Of a stretch of 64,000 nt of DNA, positions 10,148 to 19,301 are shown piece by piece (position 1 is the stretch's first letter; every line of letters begins with the position of its first letter). The notes below the pieces were generated by a model that saw only the letters and a list, made by a program, of their open reading frames with translations, did no database searches and was not told where the DNA came from. The position numbers and the translations under genes were made by a program. This DNA is from Paraburkholderia sp. (lineage in GTDB: Bacteria > Pseudomonadota > Gammaproteobacteria > Burkholderiales > Burkholderiaceae), in the NCBI RefSeq assembly GCF_024281035.1, contig NZ_JAMXLH010000022.1, positions 62,001-126,000 of the forward strand, in the 5' to 3' direction.

Positions 10148-12781
10148 ATGCGCTGGCCCGGCGCCGTGCGGCCATCGCGCGACTGCGCTTCATCGCGGTC
10201 ATCGCGCCGCCCGGGCAATTGCATGCCCGCTGGCGGGGTCGGCGCGGCGCTCATCGCCGGCGAAATGCGCGGGCATCCGCTGCGCACGTTGATCGGCATT
10301 CTCGCGATCGCAGCGGGCGTCGCGATGGGCTATGCCGTGCAGTTGATCAATCGCGCGGCGCTGGGTGAGCTGTCGGCCACCGTCAACTCGCTGATGGGTA
10401 ATGCCGATATCGAGCTGCGCGGCCCGCGCGCGGGCTTCGACGAAGCGCTGTACCCGCGCATTGCCCGCCTGGCTGACGTCGCGGCGGCAAGCCCGGTGGT
10501 CGAGGTCGATGCGCGCGTCGTGGGACGCGACGAGTCATTGAAGCTGCTCGGCGTCGATGTGTTTCGCGCGGGCTACGTCACGCCGAATCTCGTCGGACGC
10601 GTGGAGCAAACGGATCGCACGAATGGCACGAATGGCACAAAAGGCACCGGCCTCGATCTGCTCGACCCCGACACCGTGCTTCTCTCGCCGGCCGCGCTGA
10701 CGTGGCTCGCGCTCAAGCCCGGCGACTCGCTGACGGTGCAGGTTGGGCTCGCTTCGGTCGCGCTGCGCGTGGCGGGCGTGCTGCCTGCATCAGGCGATGC
10801 GGTGCGCGTTGGCGTAATGGACATCGGCGCCGCGCAATGGCGCTTGCAGCGCCTCGGCACGCTTGAGCGCATCGACGTCAAGCTCAAGCCGGGCGTCGAC
10901 GCTGAAGTGTTCGCGCGTTCGATCGCGTCGCTCTTGCCTGCGGGCGTCACCGCCGTCACGCCGGGCGACAACGCACACCGCACGTCAATGCTGTCGCGTG
11001 CGTATCGCGCGAATCTAAACGTGCTCGCGCTCGTCGCGCTGTTCACGGGTGCGTTCCTCGTCTTCACGATGCAGGCCCTCGCCGTGCTGCGGCGCCGCGC
11101 GCAGTTTGCGCTGCTGCGCGCGATAGGCGTGACGCGCCGTGGCGTGCTGCGGCTCGTCGTCTCGGAGGGCGCAATCCTCGGGGTGCTCGGCGCCGCCACG
11201 GGTCTCGCCGTCGGCTTCGCGCTCGCGGCCGCCGTGCTCCGTTATGCGGGCGGCGATCTGGGCAGCGGCTATTTCGAAGGGGTTCAACCACATGTGCATT
11301 TCGATGCGATGCCCGCGGCGACATTTTTTGCGCTGGGGGTGGCCGCGTCGGTGCTCGGCAGTCTCGCGCCGGCGCTCGAAGCGGCGCGGGCACGACCCGC
11401 ACGGGCGCTGAAAGCGGGCGACGAGGAAGCGCCGACTGCACTGCTCACGACGAAGCGGACCGTTACGGCGGCGCTGCTCGCGATCGGCGCCGGGCTCGTA
11501 GCAGCGCTACTACCGCCCGTGGCCGGCTTGCCGGTGTTCGGCTATCTCGCCATCGCGCTGTTGCTCCTGGGCGGCGTGCTCGCGATGCCGGCCGTCGCGC
11601 GCGCCGTGTTCGCCGTGCTGCCCCGCTCGAGCCATGTGTTGCCGCAGCTCGTGCTGTCGCAGCTCGCCAATGCCCCCGGCCGCGCGACGATCGGCCTGGC
11701 GGGCATCGTCACGAGCTTCAGCCTGATGACGGCAATGGCGATCATGGTGTCGAGCTTTCGCGTCGCGGTCGACGACTGGCTGCAGCTGTTGCTGCCCGCG
11801 CCGCTCTATCTGCGCGCTTCGCCTGGTGGCGACAGCGCATTCCTGTCGCCAGGCGACCAGGCGGCCATTGCCGCCACGCCAGGTGTTGCACGCGCCGAGT
11901 TTCTTCGCGCGACGCAAATCTCGCTCGACGCTCGTCTGCCGCCCGTCAGCCTGCTCGCGCGCCCCATCGATCCACGCCATCCCGCCGCGCGCCTGCCGCT
12001 GACGACTGCGCCGCTTGTGCCGCAAACCGGCGACCCGCCTCCGGTGTGGATCAGCGAGGCGGTCGCCGATCTGTATGGGATGCGCCCCGGCCAGCGCATC
12101 ACGCTGCCGCTGGCGGGACAGCGCTTTCCGTTCACGGTGGCAGGTGTTTGGCGCGACTATGCACGCCAGTTCGGCGCCATCGTGATCGACGCGAGCGACT
12201 ATCGCCGGCTGACTCGCGACACCCGGGTGACCGATGCCGCCTTATGGCTCGACGTGGGCGTGGCGCCGGCGCAGGCGATCGCACGCTTGCGCGCCAGCCT
12301 GCCCGGTGGGCAGCATCTCGAGTTCGCGCAGCCTCGCGAGATCCGCGCTGCGAGCCTGCGAATCTTTGACCGCAGCTTTGCCGTGACGTATCTGCTGGAA
12401 GCGGTGGCGGTGATCATCGGACTGTTCGGCATCGGCGCGAGCTTCGGCGCGCAAGCGCTCGCCCGCACGCGCGAGTTCGGCATGCTGCGGCACATCGGCG
12501 TAATGCGTCGCCAGATCGCGGTCATGCTCGCGATGGAAGGCGCGCTCGTTGCGCTGCTCGGCGTGCTCGTCGGCCTGACGCTGGGCTCGAGTCTCGCGAT
12601 GGTGCTCGTGCATGTCGTCAACCCGCAATCGTTTCATTGGACGATGAGCGTGCACATGCCGTGGGGGTTGCTGGCCGCTCTGGCGTCGGCGGTCGTCGTT
12701 GCCGCTGCGCTCACGGCGCTCTTGAGTTCGCGCGCGGCGATGTCGTTCGATGCGGTGCGCGCCGTGCGCGACGACTGGTGA
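10148..12781 (+). CDS. FtsX-family ABC transporter permease
   Basis: 877 aa with two FtsX-like permease regions; adjoins the ATPase gene. Confidence 0.8.
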   Translation: MRWPGAVRPSRDCASSRSSRRPGNCMPAGGVGAALIAGEMRGHPLRTLIGILAIAAGVAMGYAVQLINRAALGELSATVNSLMGNADIELRGPRAGFDEALYPRIARLADVAAASPVVEVDARVVGRDESLKLLGVDVFRAGYVTPNLVGRVEQTDRTNGTNGTKGTGLDLLDPDTVLLSPAALTWLALKPGDSLTVQVGLASVALRVAGVLPASGDAVRVGVMDIGAAQWRLQRLGTLERIDVKLKPGVDAEVFARSIASLLPAGVTAVTPGDNAHRTSMLSRAYRANLNVLALVALFTGAFLVFTMQALAVLRRRAQFALLRAIGVTRRGVLRLVVSEGAILGVLGAATGLAVGFALAAAVLRYAGGDLGSGYFEGVQPHVHFDAMPAATFFALGVAASVLGSLAPALEAARARPARALKAGDEEAPTALLTTKRTVTAALLAIGAGLVAALLPPVAGLPVFGYLAIALLLLGGVLAMPAVARAVFAVLPRSSHVLPQLVLSQLANAPGRATIGLAGIVTSFSLMTAMAIMVSSFRVAVDDWLQLLLPAPLYLRASPGGDSAFLSPGDQAAIAATPGVARAEFLRATQISLDARLPPVSLLARPIDPRHPAARLPLTTAPLVPQTGDPPPVWISEAVADLYGMRPGQRITLPLAGQRFPFTVAGVWRDYARQFGAIVIDASDYRRLTRDTRVTDAALWLDVGVAPAQAIARLRASLPGGQHLEFAQPREIRAASLRIFDRSFAVTYLLEAVAVIIGLFGIGASFGAQALARTREFGMLRHIGVMRRQIAVMLAMEGALVALLGVLVGLTLGSSLAMVLVHVVNPQSFHWTMSVHMPWGLLAALASAVVVAAALTALLSSRAAMSFDAVRAVRDDW

Positions 12782-12785
12782 CGCG

Positions 12786-13964
12786 ATGAGACGACGCACG
12801 TTCCTGCGCAGTTTTCTGTTATGGCCGCTAGCCGCCCAGGCGCCAAGTGCTGCGTGGGCGCGCATGCCGGAATTTCCAGCGGTGGCGAGCGGACAGCCGC
12901 TTGTGTTCCCGCGCGACTATGGCGCGCATTCGAGCTTTCGCAACGAATGGTGGTACGTGACCGGCTGGCTGCAAACGCATGCCAACGCGGCAACGGATGC
13001 CTCGCCGAGCGCCGCTGCCGATGCATCACTGGGCTTCGAAGCGACGTTCTTCCGCTCGCGCCCGGCCCTCGACGACGCGAATCCGAGCCGCTTCGCGCCG
13101 AATCAATTGCTGCTCGCCAACATGGCGCTGAGCGATCCACACGTGGGCAGCCTGCAGTACGACCAGCGCGTTGCGCGCCGCGGCTTCGGCCTGGCCGACG
13201 CGAGGGAGACGGACACTGCCGTACACATTGACGAGTGGTCGCTCGAGCGCCACATGGACGGCCGCTACCACCTGAACGTCGCCACGCCCGGCTTTGCATT
13301 TGCCTTCACTTTGGAGCCGACGCAGCCGGTGCTCGTGAACGGCGCAAGCGGGTATAGCCGCAAAGGTCCGCTTCCGGACGAGGCCAGCTACTACTACAGC
13401 GAGCCGTGGCTGCGCGTCGACGGCGTGCTCAAGCGCAGCGGTCATTCGCCCGGCAGTGGTGAGCGCGTGCGCGGGCAGGCATGGCTCGATCACGAATGGT
13501 CGTCGGCGCCGCTCGCGGACGGCGCGGTCGGCTGGGACTGGATCGGCATCGATCTCGATGACGGCGGCGCGCTGATGGCCATTCAGATCCGCGACAAGGC
13601 AGGCCGCAAGTTCTGGGCAGGCGGCACGCTGCGCGCCGCCGATGGAAGCACGCATGCGCTATCCCCCGGGAGCGTGAGCTTCACGCCGCTGCGCCGGTGG
13701 CGTTCACCGCATACCGGCGCACATTATCCGGTAGCGATGCGCGTCGACGCGCAGGACCTGCATCTGACGCTCGTGCCGCTAATGGACGATCAGGAATTCG
13801 ACAGCCGCGCGAGCACCGGCGCGGTGTATTGGGAGGGAGCGGTGACGGCGTTTCAGGCTGGTGCGGCAACCGGCAGGCCGGTTTCGGAGAGCACAAGCGC
13901 CGCAAAACCGATAGGACGCGGCTATCTCGAACTCACGGGATATGTTCAGCGGCTTGAGCTTTAG
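12786..13964 (+). CDS. AttH/carotenoid 1,2-hydratase-like lipocalin-type secreted protein
   Basis: FPRDYGAHSSFRNEWWYVTGWL and GQAWLDHEWSS...GWDWIGIDLDDGGALMAIQIRD. Confidence 0.75.
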   Translation: MRRRTFLRSFLLWPLAAQAPSAAWARMPEFPAVASGQPLVFPRDYGAHSSFRNEWWYVTGWLQTHANAATDASPSAAADASLGFEATFFRSRPALDDANPSRFAPNQLLLANMALSDPHVGSLQYDQRVARRGFGLADARETDTAVHIDEWSLERHMDGRYHLNVATPGFAFAFTLEPTQPVLVNGASGYSRKGPLPDEASYYYSEPWLRVDGVLKRSGHSPGSGERVRGQAWLDHEWSSAPLADGAVGWDWIGIDLDDGGALMAIQIRDKAGRKFWAGGTLRAADGSTHALSPGSVSFTPLRRWRSPHTGAHYPVAMRVDAQDLHLTLVPLMDDQEFDSRASTGAVYWEGAVTAFQAGAATGRPVSESTSAAKPIGRGYLELTGYVQRLEL

Positions 13965-13999
13965 AAGCTGACCGGTAACGCCCAGACCCGTCCGCCCCA

Positions 14000-14824
14000 T
14001 CACCCCAGCTCAAACGACGTCACCCCAAACACGCAATCGATCGCAATTGCGGGCGCGTTTTCCGTGTACATCCGCGCGGTTTCGAAGACGCTCGCTGTGC
14101 TGTGCTGTGCTGTGCTGTGCTGTGCTGTGCTGTGCTGTGCTGTGCTGTGCTGTGCCGTGCCGCGCCGTGCCGCCAGCGCGACGGCCGCAGGATTCGTTTC
14201 CGGCACGTCGAGCACGATGGCCTTGCCGGGCATGCTCGCCGCCAGCGCGCGAAACAGCCCAGTGGCGACGCCCGCGTCGTCGGCGAAGAGCGGGCCGATC
14301 TTGCGGCCCACCTTGCAGCGGCGCACGACGCCGTATCCGGGGTCACGGCCCGAGTCGACTGTCGCGAGCGCAACCGCATCCGGCTGCGCGATCCAGGCGG
14401 AGACGAAACGCTCGTGCGCGGCGGGAAAGCACCGGCGATCGTAGGCGAGCAACTGCTCGAACGGCACGTCGGCCGCTGCCGCCACGTGTGCGCACCCGAC
14501 TCTGTCCACGCGCCCCTGATAGCGGATGTTGCGGTACGCGAGCCGGAACCCGGACTTCCTGTAGTTCGCCTGCCGGGCAATGACGCCATCGAGACGGACG
14601 TTGCGTTCTCCAAGGTAACGCAGGCCGTACTGCCAGATTCGCATGCCGAAGCCTTTGCCGCGAAACCCGGGTTTCACGATGAAGAGACCGACAAAGCCAA
14701 AGCGTTCGTCATAGGCAACGGCGGCGAGGCACGCGACCGGCTCGCCGCGCCAAACGCCGACGAAGAAACTTTGCGTCTGCGTTCGCGCATGAATTTGCGT
14801 ACGAAATGCTCCCGCCCCGCACAA
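14000..14824 (-). CDS. GNAT-family N-acetyltransferase, containing a pentanucleotide repeat tract
   Basis: FGFVGLFIVKPGFRGKGFGMRIWQYGLRYL acetyl-CoA-binding motif; C-terminal VFETARMYTENAPAIAIDCVFGVTSFELG in frame after TAQHS repeats. Confidence 0.7.
   Translation of the reverse strand: MCGAGAFRTQIHARTQTQSFFVGVWRGEPVACLAAVAYDERFGFVGLFIVKPGFRGKGFGMRIWQYGLRYLGERNVRLDGVIARQANYRKSGFRLAYRNIRYQGRVDRVGCAHVAAAADVPFEQLLAYDRRCFPAAHERFVSAWIAQPDAVALATVDSGRDPGYGVVRRCKVGRKIGPLFADDAGVATGLFRALAASMPGKAIVLDVPETNPAAVALAARRGTAQHSTAQHSTAQHSTAQHSTASVFETARMYTENAPAIAIDCVFGVTSFELG
14094..14155. repeat. Perfect pentanucleotide tract, 12 x TGTGC (plus leading GC)
   Basis: 12 consecutive TGTGC units at 14096-14155, read directly. 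Confidence 0.95.
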
Positions 14825-14829
14825 AAAAT

Positions 14830-15915
14830 TCAGGGGCTGGCGTTTTCGACGATGCGGCCTTCCGCACGCCAGCGCAGCATTCCGCCCGCCAGATTGGCGA
14901 CGGCCGGAAAACCGGCCTTGCGCAAGATCGTCGTTGCCTGTGCCGAACGGCCTCCCGCGCGGCAGACGGTCACGACCGGGCGATCAAGCTGAATTTCTCC
15001 GGCACGTTGCGCAAGATCGCCCAGCGGAATCAGCGTCGCATGGGGAATGCGCCCCAGCGGGCCTTCATATTCGTCGGGCTCGCGGACATCGATGATCTGC
15101 ACGGCCGCGAGCTGCTCTTCGAGCGACTGCGGGCTGATTTCCCATATGCCTGCGAAGGTGTAGGTCAGCACGGCCCAATCGGGTTCCGCGATCTGGGTCG
15201 GGTCGCACGCCGCAGCGCCGCATTTCAGGTTTGCAGGCACGGCGACGGCAATCTGCCGTGGATGCGGCAGATTCAGATTGTGCATAAAACCCGTGAAATC
15301 GTCCTCGCACAGATCGCCGCCAAGGCGCGGATTGAAGCGCTGCTCTTCGCCGACGCTCGTCACCGTCAACCCGCGGTAGTCGTGACCGGGGAACAGCAGG
15401 GTGGACGCAGGCAGCGTGAACAGCTGTTTATGGATTGATCTGAACATCACGCGGGAATCGCCTTGCTGAAAGTCGGTTCGGCCCGTTCCCCTGATGAGCA
15501 GGCAATCGCCCGTAAAGGCCATGCTTTCGCTATCGAGCACGAGACTGATGCAGCCGCGCGTATGCCCCGGCGTCGCGCGCACGGCGAGGTGGCGTGCGCC
15601 GAAATGGCAGCGATCGCCATGGTCCAGGTAGCGGTCGGCGCCTTGTGCGCCGCTCGCGGCGGAAACGGCGATCTGGCTGCCCGTAAGCCGCTTGAGCAAC
15701 CACGCGCCGGTGACGTGATCGGCATGAACGTGCGTATCGATCGTGTAGAGCAGGTGCACGCCGAGTTCCTCGATCAGGGCGGCGTCGCGTCGCGCTTGCT
15801 CGAACACCGGGTCGATCAGCACCGCCTCGGCCGATTCGCTGTCGGCAAGCAGATAGGTATACGTGGACGACTGCGGGTCGATCAACTGTCGAAAAATCAG
15901 CATGGTTGAGTGCAT
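14830..15915 (-). CDS. MBL-fold hydrolase fused to rhodanese domain (persulfide dioxygenase-like)
   Basis: YTIDTHVHADHVTGAWLL metal-binding motif and C-terminal IIDVREPDEYEGPLGRIPHA...VTVCRAGGRSAQA rhodanese; native start probably the ATG at 15903 inside the att core (MLIFRQLIDPQSSTYTYLLAD). Confidence 0.85.
   Translation of the reverse strand: MHSTMLIFRQLIDPQSSTYTYLLADSESAEAVLIDPVFEQARRDAALIEELGVHLLYTIDTHVHADHVTGAWLLKRLTGSQIAVSAASGAQGADRYLDHGDRCHFGARHLAVRATPGHTRGCISLVLDSESMAFTGDCLLIRGTGRTDFQQGDSRVMFRSIHKQLFTLPASTLLFPGHDYRGLTVTSVGEEQRFNPRLGGDLCEDDFTGFMHNLNLPHPRQIAVAVPANLKCGAAACDPTQIAEPDWAVLTYTFAGIWEISPQSLEEQLAAVQIIDVREPDEYEGPLGRIPHATLIPLGDLAQRAGEIQLDRPVVTVCRAGGRSAQATTILRKAGFPAVANLAGGMLRWRAEGRIVENASP
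15886..15904. repeat. attL core CTGTCGAAAAATCAGCATG
   Basis: Identical to 56415-56433, flanking bases differ on both sides. Confidence 0.9.
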
Positions 15916-15971
15916 TTCGGCGCCTTTTTCTTCAAGCGTTGACAGCCATTTAAGCGTATCAGTATGCGCAC

Positions 15972-16002
15972 TGTCTAATGCAAAGTCTAACGGCTGTCTA
16001 AT
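15972..16002. promoter_or_regulatory. Putative integrase arm-type sites, left: TGTCTAAT 15972-15979, AGTCTAAC 15984-15991, TGTCTAAT 15995-16002
   Basis: Repeated octamers at about one helical turn next to attL and int; same octamer near attR. Confidence 0.6.
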
Positions 16003-16024
16003 AAATATCTGGCGTGACGGCGCG

Positions 16025-17122
16025 CTAGGCTGACTTCATGACCGGGATTGACAGCCGCACATCAGCAACCGGAACGTCTTTTTGCTTGAGGTAAATCTCG
16101 GTCGTCTTTGTATCAGTATGCGCTGCAGCCTCCTTCAGCGCCTCGATGCCGTAGCCAGCACGCGCGGCGTCAGTGAGCGCCTTCGCCCGGATAGTCTTGA
16201 CGGTATAACCCAAACCGTCCAGGTCGGCGCGTTCGGTTGCGCGCTTCCACGCGGAGCGCATCGCCGTGTTGTCGTACTGGCCACCGTCGAGCGCGTGTAT
16301 CACGTTCGCGTCGCCGATGCGCTGCATGCCGCCATCGATCTCGCGCACACGATCGAGCACCGCGGCAATCTCTGGCGAAATCACAAAGTCGACTGCGGCG
16401 CCGCTTGAGTCTTCGGTCTTTGTCGGCAGAAAGTGAATCACACCGCGCTCTTGGTCGACATCCTTCCATTTCAGCAGTCGGATTTCCGTCGAGCGCTGCG
16501 CAGTCAGGTAGCACAGATCCACGAAACACTGCATCATCGGGCCGGTGGAAACTGGCGAGACGATACTCCGTCCATCCTTCGTGGTGTAGCTGTACGACAG
16601 CATCATCGAGCGAATCTTTGCGAAATGTTCGTCGGTGATGTAAACCGTGCTCGCCTTGGGCTTCTTGATTTTCACCTCCCGGCATGGGTTAGAGTCGATC
16701 TTTCCCGCATCGACGCACCACTGAAAGAATCCAGAGAGAAACGCGCGCATCGTGCGTTGCATGTGGAGCTTTCCCTCATATTTCACTTTCAGCCAGCTCG
16801 ACACATGCGTCGGCCTAATGTCGGCCAAATTGGCATTCCGAAAGCCGTTACCGGCGTACTTACCATACCTCGGCCACGCCTTTTCCTTGTGCAGCGCTGT
16901 GTGCTTTCTCACATACTCATCGATCAGCGGTCGCATGTCGCCAGTACCATCCGGCCTCTCGAATCGCTTGCGCTCAACAGCGAGACGCTCGACAAGCAGT
17001 GTCTCGCTGTCAGTTTGCGCGCACAGTCTGATCCATTTTCCGGTGCGTGGCTCGACCCAATACCAGGCGCCATGCTTCGGATAAACGCGTGGATACTTCG
17101 CTTTCTTGCGCTCGGTTGCCAT
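16025..17122 (-). CDS. Phage integrase, tyrosine recombinase family
   Basis: CYLTAQRSTEIRLLKWKDV and AHTDTKTTEIYLKQ motifs; adjoins attL. Confidence 0.85.
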   Translation of the reverse strand: MATERKKAKYPRVYPKHGAWYWVEPRTGKWIRLCAQTDSETLLVERLAVERKRFERPDGTGDMRPLIDEYVRKHTALHKEKAWPRYGKYAGNGFRNANLADIRPTHVSSWLKVKYEGKLHMQRTMRAFLSGFFQWCVDAGKIDSNPCREVKIKKPKASTVYITDEHFAKIRSMMLSYSYTTKDGRSIVSPVSTGPMMQCFVDLCYLTAQRSTEIRLLKWKDVDQERGVIHFLPTKTEDSSGAAVDFVISPEIAAVLDRVREIDGGMQRIGDANVIHALDGGQYDNTAMRSAWKRATERADLDGLGYTVKTIRAKALTDAARAGYGIEALKEAAAHTDTKTTEIYLKQKDVPVADVRLSIPVMKSA

Positions 17123-17352
17123 CAGTCGAAACACAACTCAACGGGTGCGGGCCCATGGGAAGAGGTGGGCATGATGCCAACGCGCCTCGCGCTTAGCGAC
17201 TCGTAAGTCGCCCACGTCATCACGATACTACCGTCGTCGCGACGCACCACATCCACACTGAACATGCGCTTGAACCATTCGACCTGTTTCGAGTAGCGCT
17301 TTTTGCCGGTGATGTGCACAAGGTCCACCTGTTTCATCAGTTGTTCGCTCAT
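17122..17352 (-). CDS. Small excisionase-like / DUF4224-like protein
   Basis: 76 aa RYSKQVEWFKRMFSVDVVRRDDGSIVMTWATYESL, ATGA overlap with int. Confidence 0.5.
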   Translation of the reverse strand: MSEQLMKQVDLVHITGKKRYSKQVEWFKRMFSVDVVRRDDGSIVMTWATYESLSARRVGIMPTSSHGPAPVELCFD

Positions 17353-17478
17353 GCAGCACCTCCTTTCTGGTTACCATCTATGGGAGAGCGGTTACCTCTC
17401 GTGCACGCTAACGTAATGAATGCCCACGTTGACTGGAAAACGGACATTGCAGAGAACCACGAGGTAACGAGCATGAGA

Positions 17479-18759
17479 TCAGCGAACATCGGCGGCTCCG
17501 TCGCGGGCGGCACTCAGTGCGTGCAGCGTGTCATGGATGCCGAGGCTGGAGAAGAACGCCGCAGTAGCGGCGACCATCGCGTCGGTCAGCGGCTTGTGTC
17601 CAAACTCGACGGCCGAGAGCGTTGCCGGTGTACTGGATAGGCTCTTCGCCATGTCGAGCAACGTTGTGTTCGCGACGATACGGAGTGCCCGCACGAGCAT
17701 CCCGTAAGGCGCAAGGGGATTCGTCAGGCCCGGCTCATCCAGCATCGCCCCAGTTTGCGGTGCTGTCGCGCCGAACGCTTCGCGGAAGGCGATCACGGAG
17801 ATACCGATATGGCCACCATCGATCTTCGTTGCGGCCGCAATGGCGTTGAACGTCTGTTGATACGGGAACGCCTCCTGATCGTCGCCCTTCGTGGCTTGCG
17901 ATACTGCCGCGCGAGCCTCATCCAAAGCGGCCTGCAACCCGCGAACGATCGAGAGAGTTGCTGACGGGTTATTGCGAATGGCCCGCTCTGCCTTTACTAC
18001 GGCCTTGCGATCTTCCGTCACGGCGCGCATATCCGTCTCGCTGCCATTCACCGTGGATTGCGATACTGCCGATCTGCAAATCTCGATAGCTGCGTCAGCG
18101 ATTCTTCGGTACGTTCCCTCGCTTACAAGCCCTTCCAGAAAATAAAACTTGTCGTAGATTTGCTGGTCAGTCAACGCCGCGCGCTCGTCGTGCCGCGCCG
18201 CCTCTGCCTGACAAACGCCAGCCGGGCACGCGCAGCACTCGCATCCCGGATGCGTGAAACGGGTGTCACGCGTCGCGCGCTGTTCATCCGACAGTGCTAC
18301 GACTTGCGGCGTCGCGTCGGTGCAGCGCTGTTGAGACAGGTTTCGCTCGATCTCCGCAAGGCAATCGTTCCAGCCATGCGCATATTGACTGGTTATAGTT
18401 TGGCTGGCGGTGAGGCGCCCCGGGATAAATCCTTGCGTATCACCCTTCACTGTGGCTCGCGCCGCCGCGGAAGCGAACGCCTCGTGCAAGCGATCGGCCG
18501 TCTCGTGCTCCCAGTTCTCGCACAGCACGCGCTCGGCGTCGGCGATGACCTCACTCTGCTCCTTTGTCAGTGGCGCTACCGCAGCAGGAGCGACGGGAGC
18601 GGCGAGAAGCGCGCGCAGCGCGTCGCGTGCGGCCTTCAAGTCACGGCGAAGGCCTGCATCGCTCAGTTCGTCGCCGTCGTCGCCGCCGGCGCACAGAACG
18701 CGATGCGCTGTGTCTGCGGCCTGCTGAATCGTGCCGCGCTGTTCGTCGGTCAGCTTCAT
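17479..18759 (-). CDS. Modular early phage protein with C-terminal XRE-like HTH
   Basis: N-terminal LTDEQRGTIQQAADTAHRVLCAGGDDGDELSDAGLRRDLKAARDALRAL shared with 19298-19924; C-terminal LVRALRIVANTTLLDMAKSLSSTPATLSAVEFGHKPLTDAM looks like an HTH. Confidence 0.55.
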   Translation of the reverse strand: MKLTDEQRGTIQQAADTAHRVLCAGGDDGDELSDAGLRRDLKAARDALRALLAAPVAPAAVAPLTKEQSEVIADAERVLCENWEHETADRLHEAFASAAARATVKGDTQGFIPGRLTASQTITSQYAHGWNDCLAEIERNLSQQRCTDATPQVVALSDEQRATRDTRFTHPGCECCACPAGVCQAEAARHDERAALTDQQIYDKFYFLEGLVSEGTYRRIADAAIEICRSAVSQSTVNGSETDMRAVTEDRKAVVKAERAIRNNPSATLSIVRGLQAALDEARAAVSQATKGDDQEAFPYQQTFNAIAAATKIDGGHIGISVIAFREAFGATAPQTGAMLDEPGLTNPLAPYGMLVRALRIVANTTLLDMAKSLSSTPATLSAVEFGHKPLTDAMVAATAAFFSSLGIHDTLHALSAARDGAADVR

Positions 18760-19301
18760 TGATTCTCTCCTTCGGAATGGGATTGCAGGGCGGCGTCGGT
18801 TCGCTTCATAAACACGAGCCAATGTGTGAGGCCACGACGGCCGGATACATGCCCGAACAAGGGTTTCTCGGGCGTCAGCGCGAGGACTTCTGCGACCTTC
18901 ACCTGCGTCTCGTTCCATTTGAAAACGAGCGTCCCGTGCTCCGCTAAGACACGGAAGCACTCTGCGAAGCCCTTGCGAATGTCTTCGCGCCAGTCCTCGC
19001 CGAGCTTTCCGTACTTCGCCGCGAGCCAGCTTTTCGGGCCAGCACGCACCAGATGAGGCGGATCGAACGAAACCAGCTTGAACGAACCATCCGGATAAGG
19101 CAGATCGCGAAAGTCCATCAGGACATCAGGCTCGATATGCAGCGTGCGAGTGCCGTCGTCGCGGTGTGATCGGTCCGTCACCGTTATCGTCTCGCGACGC
19201 TGATCCCCGAAAATCACGCTGGGGTGCTGACGATCAAACCAGAACATGCGGCTTCCGCAGCACGGGTCGAGCACAAGTTTTTGTTCAACCACGTCGCTCA
19301 C
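18756..19301 (-). CDS. SAM-dependent methyltransferase-like phage protein
   Basis: VLDPCCGSRMFWFD, VLMDFRDLPYPDGSFKLVSFDPPHLV; GTG start at 19301 assumed. Confidence 0.6.
   Translation of the reverse strand: MSDVVEQKLVLDPCCGSRMFWFDRQHPSVIFGDQRRETITVTDRSHRDDGTRTLHIEPDVLMDFRDLPYPDGSFKLVSFDPPHLVRAGPKSWLAAKYGKLGEDWREDIRKGFAECFRVLAEHGTLVFKWNETQVKVAEVLALTPEKPLFGHVSGRRGLTHWLVFMKRTDAALQSHSEGENQ

Noticed and set aside
10605-10645. Short ACGAATGGCACGAATGGCACAAAAGGCACC repeat in the FtsX gene
   Set aside because: About three imperfect 9-bp units in frame, a minor coding repeat
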